A stretch of DNA of 64,000 nt from Lentibacter algarum. GTDB lineage: Bacteria > Pseudomonadota > Alphaproteobacteria > Rhodobacterales > Rhodobacteraceae. The DNA lies in the NCBI RefSeq assembly GCF_018860975.1, contig NZ_JAHKQI010000008.1, positions 435,746-499,745 of the forward strand, written 5' to 3'. The position numbers and the translations under genes were made by a program. The first letter of the stretch is position 1. Each line of letters begins with the position of its first letter. A model generated the notes under the pieces. The model had not been told where the DNA came from and did not search any database. It was given only the letters and a program-made list of their open reading frames with translations. Of the stretch, positions 1 to 8,891 are shown piece after piece.

Positions 1-404
1 GTTTTGTCAGGCGCCATTCGCTCGAGCACGGTTTGATCAAGCATCAACCGAAGCGAGCCCCGCGAAGAGCGATCAACCTTGATGATACGCCCCTGCACTG
101 CTCCGTAGTAGCGAAACTCCAACACCGGCCCTGCAACACGGTGCGCATGCAAGCCCGCAACGAGGAAGCCTCCGGTCACCAGAACCAGCAACCAGACAAG
201 CGGCGCATAGACAGAACGCCAGAGCAGCAGCAACAGAGCAGACACCGCACAGACTGCGCCCATAAAGGCAAAAACTTGCAACTGAGGCTCAAACTTGAGC
301 GAAAAATATGTGCCGATGCCCAAAGCAAAACACACCGGAGCCCACGGATAAAGGTGTCCGCGCTGGCCAAGCAAGATGTGCTCAAGAGCACGAGCTGGTT
401 GCAT
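1..404 (-). CDS. comEC: ComEC/Rec2 family competence protein, N-terminal part
   Basis: The minus strand reads open from an ATG at 404 to the window edge, giving 134 residues of a truncated protein. It has the N-terminal layout of ComEC/Rec2 DNA-uptake channels: a start rich in Leu and Gln, hydrophobic segments near residues 19-34, 44-62 and 66-86, then a soluble part beginning FRYYGAVQGRI and containing DRSSRGSLRLMLD, as in the DUF4131 domain. The family forms the inner-membrane channel for single-stranded DNA in transformation. It is divergent from gltX across about 80 bp. The metallo-hydrolase part lies outside the window. The family call is from remembered sequence pattern. Confidence 0.85.
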   Translation of the reverse strand, partial: MQPARALEHILLGQRGHLYPWAPVCFALGIGTYFSLKFEPQLQVFAFMGAVCAVSALLLLLWRSVYAPLVWLLVLVTGGFLVAGLHAHRVAGPVLEFRYYGAVQGRIIKVDRSSRGSLRLMLDQTVLERMAPDK

Positions 405-483
405 GCCTTGTCCTTATGGCCCGAGAAAGTTAGACAGACCCAAATCCTAACCAATCTTTGGTTACTGAAAGGTTAACTCTCCT

Positions 484-1884
484 ATGTCCCAGCAAGTTGT
501 CACCCGTATCGCGCCTTCTCCGACGGGGTATATGCACATCGGAACCGCCCGCACGGCGTTGTTCAACTGGCTTTATGCCCGGGGTCGCGGCGGCAAGTTT
601 CTGCTGCGCATTGAAGACACCGACCGCGAGCGCTCGTCACCCGAAGCTAAAGATGCGATCTTGAAGGGCATGGATTGGCTCGGGCTTGATTTTGACGGTG
701 AGGCCGTAAGCCAGTTTGCCCGCGCCGACCGCCACGCCGAAATCGCGTTGCAACTGCTGGCTGAGGGCAAGGCCTACAAATGTTTTGCCACGCAAGACGA
801 GATCGCAGCTTTTCGTGACGCCGCCAAGGCCGAGGGCAAAAGCACGCTCTATCACTCGCCGTGGCGCGATGCCGACGAGAGCACCTACCCTGACGCGCCC
901 TATGTCGTGCGCATTAAAGCGCCGCGCGAAGGCACGACAGTTATCGCTGACGAAGTGCAGGGCGATGTCAAAATCAAAAACAACACCCTTGATGACATGA
1001 TTCTGCTGCGCTCTGACGGCACGCCTGTCTATATGCTGGCCGTGGTGGTTGATGATCACGACATGGGCATCACCCACGTCATCCGCGGCGATGACCACCT
1101 CAACAATGCCGCACGTCAGATGTTGATCTATCAAGGTATGGGCTGGCCCCTGCCCGTCTACGCGCATATCCCGCTGATCTTCGGCCCGGATGGCAAGAAA
1201 CTGTCTAAGCGTCACGGCGCGACAGGCGTTGAGGAATACCAGCTTATGGGCTATCCGGCCTCGGGCATGCGCAACTACCTTGCCCGCCTTGGCTGGAGTC
1301 ACGGTGATGACGAGTTCTTCAGCGATGCCCAAGCGCAGGAGTGGTTTGATCTCAGCGGCATCGGCAAGTCACCGTCGCGGTTTGACTTCAAGAAACTCGC
1401 CAACATATGCGGCCAGCAAATCGCCGCAACGCCTGACGCTGCGTTGCAGCAGGAACTGAGCATCTATCTGGAGGCCAGTAAACAACCGGCCCTAACTGAC
1501 GCGAGGTCACAACTGTTTGAGAAGGCCATGCCTGTGCTCAAGGAACGCGCCAAAACCTATCAAGAACTCTTAGAGAAAGCGCAATTTATCATCGCCGAAC
1601 GGCCAATCATCTGCGATGAAAAGGCCGAGGCTGCGCTCGATATTGTATCCCGTGGTATGCTGAAAGAATTGACGCCGCACCTGCAAACTGTTAGCTGGGT
1701 GCGAGCAGAACTTGAGCAGTGTCTCAACGCCTTTGCAGAGGCGCAAGATACCAAGTTTGGAAAACTAGCAGCGCCCCTCAGAGCAGCACTTGCCGGACGC
1801 GCAGCAACCCCCAGTGTCTTTGATATGATGCTGGTGCTTGGGCGAGATGAGAGCATTGCCCGACTGAAAGACGTAGCGGCGTGA
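484..1884 (+). CDS. gltX: Glutamyl-tRNA synthetase
   Basis: Class I aminoacyl-tRNA synthetase that charges tRNA-Glu (in many alphaproteobacteria also tRNA-Gln, which is then amidated by GatCAB). The 466-residue product is of usual length. The HIGH-type signature is HIGT at residues 18-21 within [11 protein letters not shown], and the KMSKS-type signature is KLSKR at 239-243. The C-terminal part after about residue 320 is the helical anticodon-binding region. The ATG lies 5 bp after the sequence GGTTAACTCTCCT, with no strong ribosome binding site. It is transcribed away from comEC, and gltA follows after 92 bp on the same strand. Confidence 0.97.
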   Translation: MSQQVVTRIAPSPTGYMHIGTARTALFNWLYARGRGGKFLLRIEDTDRERSSPEAKDAILKGMDWLGLDFDGEAVSQFARADRHAEIALQLLAEGKAYKCFATQDEIAAFRDAAKAEGKSTLYHSPWRDADESTYPDAPYVVRIKAPREGTTVIADEVQGDVKIKNNTLDDMILLRSDGTPVYMLAVVVDDHDMGITHVIRGDDHLNNAARQMLIYQGMGWPLPVYAHIPLIFGPDGKKLSKRHGATGVEEYQLMGYPASGMRNYLARLGWSHGDDEFFSDAQAQEWFDLSGIGKSPSRFDFKKLANICGQQIAATPDAALQQELSIYLEASKQPALTDARSQLFEKAMPVLKERAKTYQELLEKAQFIIAERPIICDEKAEAALDIVSRGMLKELTPHLQTVSWVRAELEQCLNAFAEAQDTKFGKLAAPLRAALAGRAATPSVFDMMLVLGRDESIARLKDVAA

Positions 1885-1976
1885 GGGCATTAACCACTCC
1901 TCAAGGCTGATCAAATAGGACTGCATAGAAACAGCGCAAGGCGATCCGCGCCAAGGGCTTTGGAGGAAGTGAAACC

Positions 1977-3272
1977 ATGACCAAATCTACCAAAAACGCG
2001 ACACTGACGATTGACGGCGAAACCTACGAGTTGCCAATGTTCTCGCCCTCGACGGGCCCGGATGTGATCGATATTCGCAAGCTCTACTCGCAAGCGGGCG
2101 TGTTCACCTATGATCCCGGCTTCACCTCGACTGCCAGCTGCGACAGCACCATCACCTTTATCGACGGTGGTAAAGGCGAGCTTTTGCATCGCGGCTACCC
2201 GATCGACCAGCTGGCAAGCAAGTCTCACTACCTCGAAGTCTGCTATTTGCTGCTTTACGGTGAGCTGCCGACATCGGCTGATCTCGAAGACTTCGAGAAC
2301 ACCATCACGCATCACACGATGATCCACGAGCAAATGCACAACTTCTTCCGGGGCTTCCGCCGTGACGCGCACCCTATGGCAACCATGGTTGGTGTCGTCG
2401 GCGCGATGTCGGCTTTCTACCAGGACAGCTCCGACATCGGTGATCCACGCCAACGCGAGATCGCGTCTCACCGGATGATCGCCAAAATGCCGACAATCGC
2501 GGCGATGGCCTATAAATACTCGGTCGGCCAGCCGTTCGTATATCCGCGCAATGATCTGGACCATGCCTCGAACTTCCTCAACATGTGCTTCTCTGTGCCT
2601 GCCGAGGAATATGTGGTGAACCCGATCCTGTCGCGCGCCATGGACCGCATCTTTACGCTTCACGCCGACCACGAGCAAAACGCCTCAACCTCGACAGTGC
2701 GCCTTGCGTCTTCGTCCGGTGCAAACCCGTTTGCTTGTATTGCCGCTGGCATTGCTTGTCTCTGGGGCCCGGCCCACGGCGGCGCAAACCAAGCCTGCCT
2801 TGAGATGCTCAAAGAAATCGGCACGCCTGATCGCATCCCCGAGTTCATCGCCCGTGCCAAAGACAAGGACGATCCTTTCCGTCTCATGGGCTTCGGTCAC
2901 CGCGTTTACAAAAACTTTGACCCGCGCGCCACAGTGATGAAGCAGTCAGCCGACGAAGTGCTGGACTTGCTCGGTGTCGAAAACAACCCGATCCTGCAAG
3001 TCGCCAAGGAACTGGAAGCCGCCGCCCTCGCCGATCCTTACTTCGCCGAGAAAAAGCTGTTCCCGAACGTTGATTTCTACTCGGGAATCATCCTCGAAGC
3101 GATGGGCTTCCCAACATCGATGTTCACACCGATCTTCGCGGTTTCACGCACCGTTGGCTGGATTTCGCAGTGGAAAGAACAGTTTGAAGATCCGCAACAA
3201 AAAATCGGTCGTCCGCGCCAACTCTACCTTGGTGAAACCGAGCGCGACTATGTGGATGTTGAAAACCGCTAA
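1977..3272 (+). CDS. gltA: Citrate synthase
   Basis: Condenses oxaloacetate and acetyl-CoA to citrate as entry to the TCA cycle. The 431-residue protein is the long, hexameric, Gram-negative type. The catalytic triad is visible as His267 (GPAHGGAN), His308 (GFGHRVYKN) and Asp366 (NVDFYSG). The ribosome binding site GGAGG lies a few bases before the ATG. The gene stands alone between gltX and an intrinsic terminator. Nothing about it is unusual. Confidence 0.98.
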   Translation: MTKSTKNATLTIDGETYELPMFSPSTGPDVIDIRKLYSQAGVFTYDPGFTSTASCDSTITFIDGGKGELLHRGYPIDQLASKSHYLEVCYLLLYGELPTSADLEDFENTITHHTMIHEQMHNFFRGFRRDAHPMATMVGVVGAMSAFYQDSSDIGDPRQREIASHRMIAKMPTIAAMAYKYSVGQPFVYPRNDLDHASNFLNMCFSVPAEEYVVNPILSRAMDRIFTLHADHEQNASTSTVRLASSSGANPFACIAAGIACLWGPAHGGANQACLEMLKEIGTPDRIPEFIARAKDKDDPFRLMGFGHRVYKNFDPRATVMKQSADEVLDLLGVENNPILQVAKELEAAALADPYFAEKKLFPNVDFYSGIILEAMGFPTSMFTPIFAVSRTVGWISQWKEQFEDPQQKIGRPRQLYLGETERDYVDVENR

Positions 3273-3303
3273 GCCGGATTTCACTCTAAGTCTCAAACAC
3301 GAC

Positions 3304-3331
3304 AAGGGCCTGCCATGCGCGGGCCCTTTTT
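3304..3331 (+). terminator. Intrinsic terminator of gltA
   Basis: A 7-bp stem (AAGGGCC with GGCCCTT) around a loop of about 11 nt is followed by a run of five T. It lies 31 bp after the gltA stop, so it most likely ends the gltA transcript. Confidence 0.85.
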
Positions 3332-3441
3332 GCGTTTGCCTTTGCTAGAGCGACATTTTTAGACAGTTAGTGAGCGATATTTACACAATCACAATCAAGT
3401 TTTGCAAAGCTCTGCCAAACCTATTCCCGAAAGGAAACAAG

Positions 3442-4188
3442 ATGGCGGTATTTGCAATTGCGATGCTTATGGGCGTGGCGCTGGTCAGCTTAATCCCTGA
3501 TTTTGATTATGATGGCACCGACGCCTCCGAAAAGTATACCGGAACACCCGAAGATGACAGTTTTGACGGCGGCGGCGGCAACGACCTTATCATCGGTTAC
3601 GAGGGCGACGACACATTGTCAGGCAGTCAGGGCGATGATTGGCTCATCGGGCACGATGGCAATGACGATCTGTCTGGAGGCGATGGTGACGACGTGATCA
3701 TCGGAGGCGCAGGCGTAGACAATATTCACGCAGGCAGCGGCAATGACTTTGTGGAAGCCGCGAACATTGCCGACCAAGATGCACTGCAATCCTCGATCGA
3801 CGAGGCCAGCGGTTTTGCGGATATCAACTTTGACTACGATTTGCCCGGACAATCTGATGAGGGTGACACAATCACGCTCGGTGAAGGTGACGATACCGCC
3901 GTGATCGGCAGCAACGACACCCTGACAAGCGGCGCGGGGGCTGATGAAATCACACTCGGCGATTGGATCACCGTGGGCTCACCGGCCAGCATCACCGACT
4001 TTGATCCGCAGGAAGATATGTTGTTGTTTTCACACGACAGCAACACACCTGAGCCGGAGATCAGCCTGCACCATGACGAGACCACCAACACGACCGAGGT
4101 GCGCGCCGACAACGCGGTTATTGCTACACTCGACAACCCGATCAGCGAGGTTTCCCTCAGCAATATCCGTGTGAACTCTTACGCGTGA
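3442..4188 (+). CDS. RTX-type calcium-binding repeat protein
   Basis: A 248-residue acidic protein. Residues 1-18 form a short hydrophobic N-terminal segment that could be a membrane anchor or signal. Residues about 43-102 carry tandem RTX nonapeptides (GGGGND, GYEGDD, GSQGDD, GGDGDD, GGAGVD, GSGND), the calcium-binding beta-roll motif of hemolysin-type secreted proteins. More degenerate repeats continue to about residue 200. The ATG at 3442 was chosen because AAGGA precedes it by 6 bp; a GTG at 3370 would add 24 residues without a good site. No catalytic domain is seen and no type I secretion genes are nearby, so the partner and function are unknown. Confidence 0.8.
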   Translation: MAVFAIAMLMGVALVSLIPDFDYDGTDASEKYTGTPEDDSFDGGGGNDLIIGYEGDDTLSGSQGDDWLIGHDGNDDLSGGDGDDVIIGGAGVDNIHAGSGNDFVEAANIADQDALQSSIDEASGFADINFDYDLPGQSDEGDTITLGEGDDTAVIGSNDTLTSGAGADEITLGDWITVGSPASITDFDPQEDMLLFSHDSNTPEPEISLHHDETTNTTEVRADNAVIATLDNPISEVSLSNIRVNSYA

Positions 4189-4216
4189 AGCTGAGAAGAA
4201 AGGTTGGGAAAACGCA

Positions 4217-4999
4217 CTAGCGGCCCTCAAACTTGGGTTTTCGCTTATCCAGAAACGCCAGAACACCTTCCTTGAAGTCCCGTGTTTTACCCGCCTTGCC
4301 CTGCTCACGCGCTTCCATAGTCAATTGCTCGGACAAGTTGTTATCCAGGCTCGCGCGTAGCGCCTTTGCGGTGCGGCGGTAGGCTTCGGTTGGCCCGTCG
4401 GCAAGGTGCGCCGCCCGCCCCCGCCAATGCGCTTCAAACGCCTCGTCTGCGACATGTTCCCAGATCAACCCCCAGTCATCGGCCTGCTCGGCACTGATCT
4501 TTTCGGCGAAATAGGCAGCGCCCATAGCCTTGGCCGTGCCGGCAAGCCGTGGCAGCCAGTAAGTGCCGCCGGCATCCGGAATAAGGCCAATGCGGGTAAA
4601 GGCCTGCATGAAATAGGCACTCTTGGCTGCGATCACCACGTCAGATGCCAAGGCAAGGTTGGCACCAGCCCCCGCCGCCGCACCGTTCACAGCGGTGATC
4701 GTCGGCACAGGGCAATCAACGATGGTCTGGATCATCGGGTTGTATTCATCGCGCAACAGGCGCTCAAGGTCCATGCTTGCAGCGGTTGCTCCATCGCCCA
4801 GATCCTGCCCCGAGCAAAAAGCCTTGCCAGTTCCCGTCAGCACGATTGCCCGAGCACCCACAGCGAGAGCCTCGCGATAAGCCTCCGGTATCTCGGCCCG
4901 CATCTGTGACGACAGTGCATTCATTTTCTCTGGGTTGTTCAGTACGACAGCGGCGTAACCGGAGTCGTTCATCTCGAGCTTGATCGATTGATAGTGCAT
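4217..4999 (-). CDS. Enoyl-CoA hydratase/isomerase (PaaG-like)
   Basis: A 260-residue crotonase-fold protein. It has the oxyanion-hole regions FCSGQDLGDG near residue 57 and NGAAAGAGANLALASDV near residue 103, followed by IGLIPDAGGTYWLPRL. The GxPDAGGT stretch resembles PaaG-type 1,2-epoxyphenylacetyl-CoA isomerases and their relatives, but the exact substrate cannot be read from sequence. The ATG at 4999 is preceded by GAGGG; a start at 5041 would add 14 unlikely basic residues. It is the last gene of the minus-strand group ccmF-ccmH and may be co-transcribed with it. Confidence 0.85.
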   Translation of the reverse strand: MHYQSIKLEMNDSGYAAVVLNNPEKMNALSSQMRAEIPEAYREALAVGARAIVLTGTGKAFCSGQDLGDGATAASMDLERLLRDEYNPMIQTIVDCPVPTITAVNGAAAGAGANLALASDVVIAAKSAYFMQAFTRIGLIPDAGGTYWLPRLAGTAKAMGAAYFAEKISAEQADDWGLIWEHVADEAFEAHWRGRAAHLADGPTEAYRRTAKALRASLDNNLSEQLTMEAREQGKAGKTRDFKEGVLAFLDKRKPKFEGR

Positions 5000-5065
5000 T
5001 GTGCCCTCACGCTTCTTTTTGCCAGCAAACCGCAAAATCACCGGCGATGAAAGGGAAACGAGACG

Positions 5066-5521
5066 TCATTCACGCATAATCTCGGCGAGCCGCTTAGCTT
5101 CCTGCTCACTGAGCTTGGTTTCTCCATCCGGATTGGCGCGGGAGCGCGTGCGCAGGTAAAACCCTGCCGCAAGCAAGGCAAACACAAGCATCCCGGGCCC
5201 AGCCCAGTAAAGGATCAGGTTGCTGCCAGCCGCCCGCGGGTTAAGCAGCACATATTCACCGTAACGCTCAACGATAAAGTCGATCGTCTCGGCATCGCTG
5301 TCACCCGCAACAAGCCGCTCGCGGACCAGCAGGCGCAAATCACGAGCCAGTTCAGCGTTGCTGTCATCTATGTTCTCGTTGCGACACACAAGGCAGCGCA
5401 GCCCTTTGGAAATCTCGCGCGCCCGTTGTTCCAGCGCCGGATCCGACAGGATCTCGTCAGGTTGAACCGCAAAGGCCGGCGTGCCAAAGAGCACTAGAGC
5501 AAGGCAAAGCACACGGATCAT
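5066..5521 (-). CDS. ccmH: Cytochrome c-type biogenesis protein CcmH/CycL
   Basis: A 151-residue periplasm-facing thiol protein of the system I cytochrome c maturation pathway. It reduces the apocytochrome CXXCH motif so that heme can be attached by CcmF. The signal peptide covers residues 1-18 (ends TPAFA). The redox motif C43-L-V-C46 lies in LRCLVCRNENI, which is diagnostic for CcmH. A membrane anchor follows near residues 101-124, then a short charged cytoplasmic tail. The start overlaps the ccmF stop by 4 bp, indicating translational coupling. Confidence 0.96.
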   Translation of the reverse strand: MIRVLCLALVLFGTPAFAVQPDEILSDPALEQRAREISKGLRCLVCRNENIDDSNAELARDLRLLVRERLVAGDSDAETIDFIVERYGEYVLLNPRAAGSNLILYWAGPGMLVFALLAAGFYLRTRSRANPDGETKLSEQEAKRLAEIMRE

Positions 5522-7482
5522 TCGGCGGCCACTCCGCTCACAGGCGCTTTACGTGCGCCCGCTGCAACGCGGTAGCGCCGGTCTGACAGGCTCAATACAC
5601 CGCCAAGCGCCATGAGCAACGCCCCGCCCCAGATCCAGTTTGCCAGGGGTTTGTAATAGCTGCGCATCGCCCATCCGCCGCCGTCTTGTGCGTCGCCGAT
5701 CACCACGTAAATGTCGCGCCAAAGCCCACCGTCAATAGCGGCCTCGGTCGTTGGCATCCCCGCGACAGGATAAACCCGCTTTTCAGGGTGCAGCGTTGAT
5801 ATCACCCTCGCGCCCTTGCTCAGCGTTACATCAGCCATGGTCGAAATGTAGTTTGGCCCCTGCGCGCGGCTTACATCGTTGAGCGTGATTGTGTAGCCAG
5901 ACAGAACAACACTGTCGCCCTCTTGCACGACCCGAATGTCTTCTTGCTGCCACGCCAGCACACCCGAAACACCCGCAATTGTCACACCAAGCCCTGCGTG
6001 GGCAACGGCTTTGCCCCAGTCTGCGCGCGGCAAACGCATAAGCCTTGCAAGCCGCTCGCCCTTGCGCCCCCGGCTCAGCAAGTCGGTGACCGAACCAGCC
6101 ACAATCCACGCCGCCAGCAGCAGCCCGACTGGGCCCAGTGCACTGCGTTCTGTTTGTATCGCCCAGATCAAAGCCCCAAGTGCAACAGCCAGCGCAAAAG
6201 CTCCGCTCAGTCGTTTGGCGACGCGGCCAAGCTGCCCGCGCTTCCAAGGCAGCATCGCCCCGAGCGGCAGAGCCAGCCCGAGCAAGATCATTAGGGGTGT
6301 GAACGAGGCGTTGAACCAAGGCTCCCCAACCGAGAGCTTACGATCAAACAACAGCTCGCTAATCAGCGGCCAGATTGTGCCGACAAAAACCACAAAAGCC
6401 GCGACAGCCAGCAAAATATTGTTGAGCACCAAAGCCGCCTCACGGCTGACCATACCGAACACGCCTTTGGCCTCAAGCGCACCAGCGCGCAGGGCAAACA
6501 GCGTCAACGCGCCGCCAACAAAGAACGCAAGAATAAGCAGCAGAAACACGCCGCGCTCTGGATCGGTTGCAAAGGCATGCACCGAAGTGATGATGCCGGA
6601 GCGCGTAATAAACGCGCCCACTAGCGAGAAGCCGAACGCGATGATCGACAACAGGATTGTCCAGCTCTTCAGGCTTTCCCGCTTTTCAACAACCACAGCC
6701 GAATGCAACAAAGCAACAGCGATTAGCCAAGGCATAAAGCTGGCATTTTCAACCGGATCCCAGAACCAGAAACCGCCCCAGCCGAGCTCGTAATAAGCCC
6801 ACCACGAGCCAAGCGCGATGCCAATCGTCAGGAATATCCAGGCGGCCAGCGTCCACGGGCGCACCCAACGGGCCCATGCTGCATCAACGCGGCCCTCGAT
6901 CAGCGCAGCGACAGCAAAGCTGAAGGCCATCGAAAGCCCGACATAGCCGAGGTAAAGAAACGGCGGATGAAACGCGAGCCCCGGGTCTTGCAACAACGGG
7001 TTGAGATCTTTGCCGTTCAAAGCCGCCGGTTCAAGCCGCAAAAAGGGGTTTGAGGTGAACAAAACAAAGGCCATAAATGCCGCCGTTATGCTGCCCTGCA
7101 CAGCCAGAATGCGCGCCTTGAGCGTTGGTGGCAGGCCCCCGCCAAACCATGCAGCAAGCGCGCCAAACAGCGTCAGGATGAGCACCCAGAGCAACATAGA
7201 GCCTTCATGGTTGCCCCAAACTCCGCTGAACTTGTAAAGCAGCGGCTTGGCTGTGTGGCTGTTCATCCACACCAGTTTGACGGAAAAATCAGAGACAACA
7301 AAAGAGTATGTCAAAGCCGCAAAAGCAAAGCCCGTCAGCAGGAACAAAAGCCCCGCAGCAGGCTCCGAAAAGCGCATCCAGCCAGGCCAGCGTTTGGCCG
7401 CACCCACAAGCGGCACCACCGTCTGCAAAAGCGCGACGGTAAATCCGAGAATTAGGGCGAAATGTCCGAGTTCAGCAACCAT
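5518..7482 (-). CDS. ccmF: Cytochrome c heme lyase subunit CcmF
   Basis: A 654-residue polytopic membrane protein that ligates heme to apocytochrome c, working with CcmH. The tryptophan-rich WWD-type motif WGGFWFWDPVENASFMPWL lies near residues 237-255. Long hydrophobic segments run throughout, with a periplasmic domain near residues 515-610 and a last helix before the C-terminus. Other ccm genes (A, B, C, D, G, I) are not in this window, so the pathway is split on the chromosome, as is common in Rhodobacteraceae. It is upstream of and coupled to ccmH. Confidence 0.97.
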   Translation of the reverse strand: MVAELGHFALILGFTVALLQTVVPLVGAAKRWPGWMRFSEPAAGLLFLLTGFAFAALTYSFVVSDFSVKLVWMNSHTAKPLLYKFSGVWGNHEGSMLLWVLILTLFGALAAWFGGGLPPTLKARILAVQGSITAAFMAFVLFTSNPFLRLEPAALNGKDLNPLLQDPGLAFHPPFLYLGYVGLSMAFSFAVAALIEGRVDAAWARWVRPWTLAAWIFLTIGIALGSWWAYYELGWGGFWFWDPVENASFMPWLIAVALLHSAVVVEKRESLKSWTILLSIIAFGFSLVGAFITRSGIITSVHAFATDPERGVFLLLILAFFVGGALTLFALRAGALEAKGVFGMVSREAALVLNNILLAVAAFVVFVGTIWPLISELLFDRKLSVGEPWFNASFTPLMILLGLALPLGAMLPWKRGQLGRVAKRLSGAFALAVALGALIWAIQTERSALGPVGLLLAAWIVAGSVTDLLSRGRKGERLARLMRLPRADWGKAVAHAGLGVTIAGVSGVLAWQQEDIRVVQEGDSVVLSGYTITLNDVSRAQGPNYISTMADVTLSKGARVISTLHPEKRVYPVAGMPTTEAAIDGGLWRDIYVVIGDAQDGGGWAMRSYYKPLANWIWGGALLMALGGVLSLSDRRYRVAAGARKAPVSGVAAE

Positions 7483-7542
7483 AGGCTTGTGTAACCTGTT
7501 GCCTGCGCCGCGCCAATGACAAAGCGATAGTTTCGGTGTTCA

Positions 7543-7620
7543 CATTGTCGCGCCCCTGCGCGCATCAACACTGTCGCGCCCCTGCGCGCATCAACACTGT
7601 CGCGCCCCTGCGCGCATCAA
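7543..7620. repeat. Three tandem copies of a 26-bp GC-rich repeat
   Basis: Three head-to-tail 26-bp units occupy 7543-7568, 7569-7594 and 7595-7620. Copies 2 and 3 are identical; copy 1 differs at one position. Each unit contains TGTCGCGCCCCTGCGCGCA, which holds GCGC-N4-GCGC and could fold as a small stem. The array lies between the holin stop and the ccmF start, 60-140 bp upstream of ccmF on its coding strand. There are no spacers, so this is not a CRISPR array. Confidence 0.9.
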
Positions 7621-7640
7621 ACCTTTGAAACCAGATCTGC

Positions 7641-8228
7641 TTAGCGGCCTGCCATCGGATTGCGCCAGTCGTTGAGCGCAAGGTTGTCTTCACGCGCGCT
7701 GGTTTGTTGTGTCAACGTTGCATCATGCGCTGTGTCAGCTTTTCCAGGTGTAAGAGCGCCGCCGCTCAACCCGTTGATGGCCGTCGCGTTACGTCGGGCT
7801 TGTGGCAAACGCCCGAGGCTCTGCCCGATTAGGGTTTGAAACTCCTGCCCCTTCAACTGATGCCGTGCGCCAAAGTAAAACGAGATCACCGCGCCAAGGA
7901 TCCACCACAGCGGTTCCGGCACCAACGCGATCCCCTGCATCCGTTCGCCGAACCACACAGGATCAGTCATTGCCGAGACAAACAAGCCGATAGTGCCAAG
8001 CGCCATAAGCGGGCGCGGCAGGCGGTTGATCGCATCCATCAGTGCATCAAACACCCCGCGTTTGGGCTGCGCAAACTCACGGCTATACTGTGCCAGAGCA
8101 TCAGAGCGCAGCATCGCCTCGCGCACGGCACCGGCTTCAGCATTTTCGCGGAAAACTTCGGCAGTGTCTTTGACGACATTACTCCCGCTGCCGAACATTA
8201 TGCTAAACAGTTGGCCTATTAACCCCAT
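7641..8228 (-). CDS. GTA-type holin (3-TM holin family)
   Basis: A 195-residue protein. Residues about 70-130 hold hydrophobic segments (LMALGTIGLFVSAM and PLWWILGAVISFYFGARH) ending in the aromatic and arginine-rich GARHQLKGQEF. The N-terminus MGLIGQLFSIMFGSG is amphipathic. This pattern matches the three-TM holin family linked to release of gene transfer agents (Pfam GTA_holin_3TM, from memory). It would permeabilise the inner membrane so that the upstream endolysin reaches the wall. The ATG at 8228 has AAGGA 8 bp upstream and overlaps the endolysin stop, so the two are coupled. The C-terminal 60 residues are low in hydrophobicity. Confidence 0.8.
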   Translation of the reverse strand: MGLIGQLFSIMFGSGSNVVKDTAEVFRENAEAGAVREAMLRSDALAQYSREFAQPKRGVFDALMDAINRLPRPLMALGTIGLFVSAMTDPVWFGERMQGIALVPEPLWWILGAVISFYFGARHQLKGQEFQTLIGQSLGRLPQARRNATAINGLSGGALTPGKADTAHDATLTQQTSAREDNLALNDWRNPMAGR

Positions 8229-8830
8229 GCTGCTGTCCTTTCTACGAATTCTGCCTCGGTCATATGAAATTTCGGGCTGATAAACTCCTCCGCGCGCCGT
8301 ATCCAGCCCCCCTTGCCACCAGCCCTCGTGCGCGCGTATTTACGGCTGGCGCGGCGCTTGTCGGCCAGGTTCAGGTAGTAGTTCCGCCGTGCGATACCAT
8401 AGGCATCGGCAATGTGTTCTGGCGCTGAACGGTAAGCCTTGTTTGCCGCCCGCGCGGTTTGAGGGCCAATAACGCCGTCAAGGCTTACAGGTTGATCCAT
8501 TTGTAACAACAACCGCTGCAAAATGCGCACCGCATTGCCGCCCGCGTTGACATACATATCAAAAACCGAGGCCTGCAAAACCTGCGGCAATAGGTTGATT
8601 TTAGGCCCGTTGAAGTAATGCTGGATGAAAATCCCGACAGCCTGCTCGCGGCTCAGCAGCGCGACATCGGCAGCATCAACATCACCATCTCGGTCAAGAT
8701 CAAGCCCGAGCCTGCGCATAGTATGTATGGTCACACCATGGTTTGTCGCACCGCCCGGGTCGTCCGGATCATTCACGTAACCGCCCTCGCGGGCCACAAT
8801 CTCATTTGCGATTTCACGCACATCACGCAT
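8219..8830 (-). CDS. GTA-type endolysin, glycoside hydrolase 108 family
   Basis: A 203-residue peptidoglycan hydrolase. The GH108 signature is near the N-terminus: REGGYVNDPDDPGG followed by ATNHGVT, where the Glu of REGGY is the expected catalytic acid. The C-terminal half (LDGVIGPQTARAAN) matches the peptidoglycan-binding domain usually attached to GH108. The ATG at 8830 was chosen because GGAGAG precedes it; an in-frame GTG at 8845 is the alternative. No signal peptide is visible, fitting holin-dependent export. It lies between ccmE and the holin gene. In Rhodobacter capsulatus an endolysin/holin pair of this kind is encoded away from the GTA structural cluster. Confidence 0.85.
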   Translation of the reverse strand: MRDVREIANEIVAREGGYVNDPDDPGGATNHGVTIHTMRRLGLDLDRDGDVDAADVALLSREQAVGIFIQHYFNGPKINLLPQVLQASVFDMYVNAGGNAVRILQRLLLQMDQPVSLDGVIGPQTARAANKAYRSAPEHIADAYGIARRNYYLNLADKRRASRKYARTRAGGKGGWIRRAEEFISPKFHMTEAEFVERTAAWG

Positions 8831-8875
8831 CACAAAGCTCTCCACATTACCTGCGGAAAGATTGCTTAGATTTGG

Positions 8876-8891
8876 TTAACGCGTGCTTTAA
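8876..8891. promoter_or_regulatory. Possible CtrA-like TTAA pair upstream of the endolysin
   Basis: Two TTAA half sites at 8876-8879 and 8888-8891 are separated by 8 bp and lie about 45-60 bp upstream of the endolysin ATG. On the minus strand the proximal half site reads TTAACCAA. The classical CtrA box is TTAA-N7-TTAA, so the spacing is off by one and this is only suggestive. CtrA control of GTA lysis genes is known in Rhodobacter. Confidence 0.3.

Noticed and set aside
3370-3441. GTG start for the RTX protein
   Set aside because: No ribosome binding site, and the extra 24 residues would precede the hydrophobic N-terminal segment.
7543-7620. CRISPR-like array
   Set aside because: The 26-bp units are directly adjacent with no spacers, and no cas genes are present.
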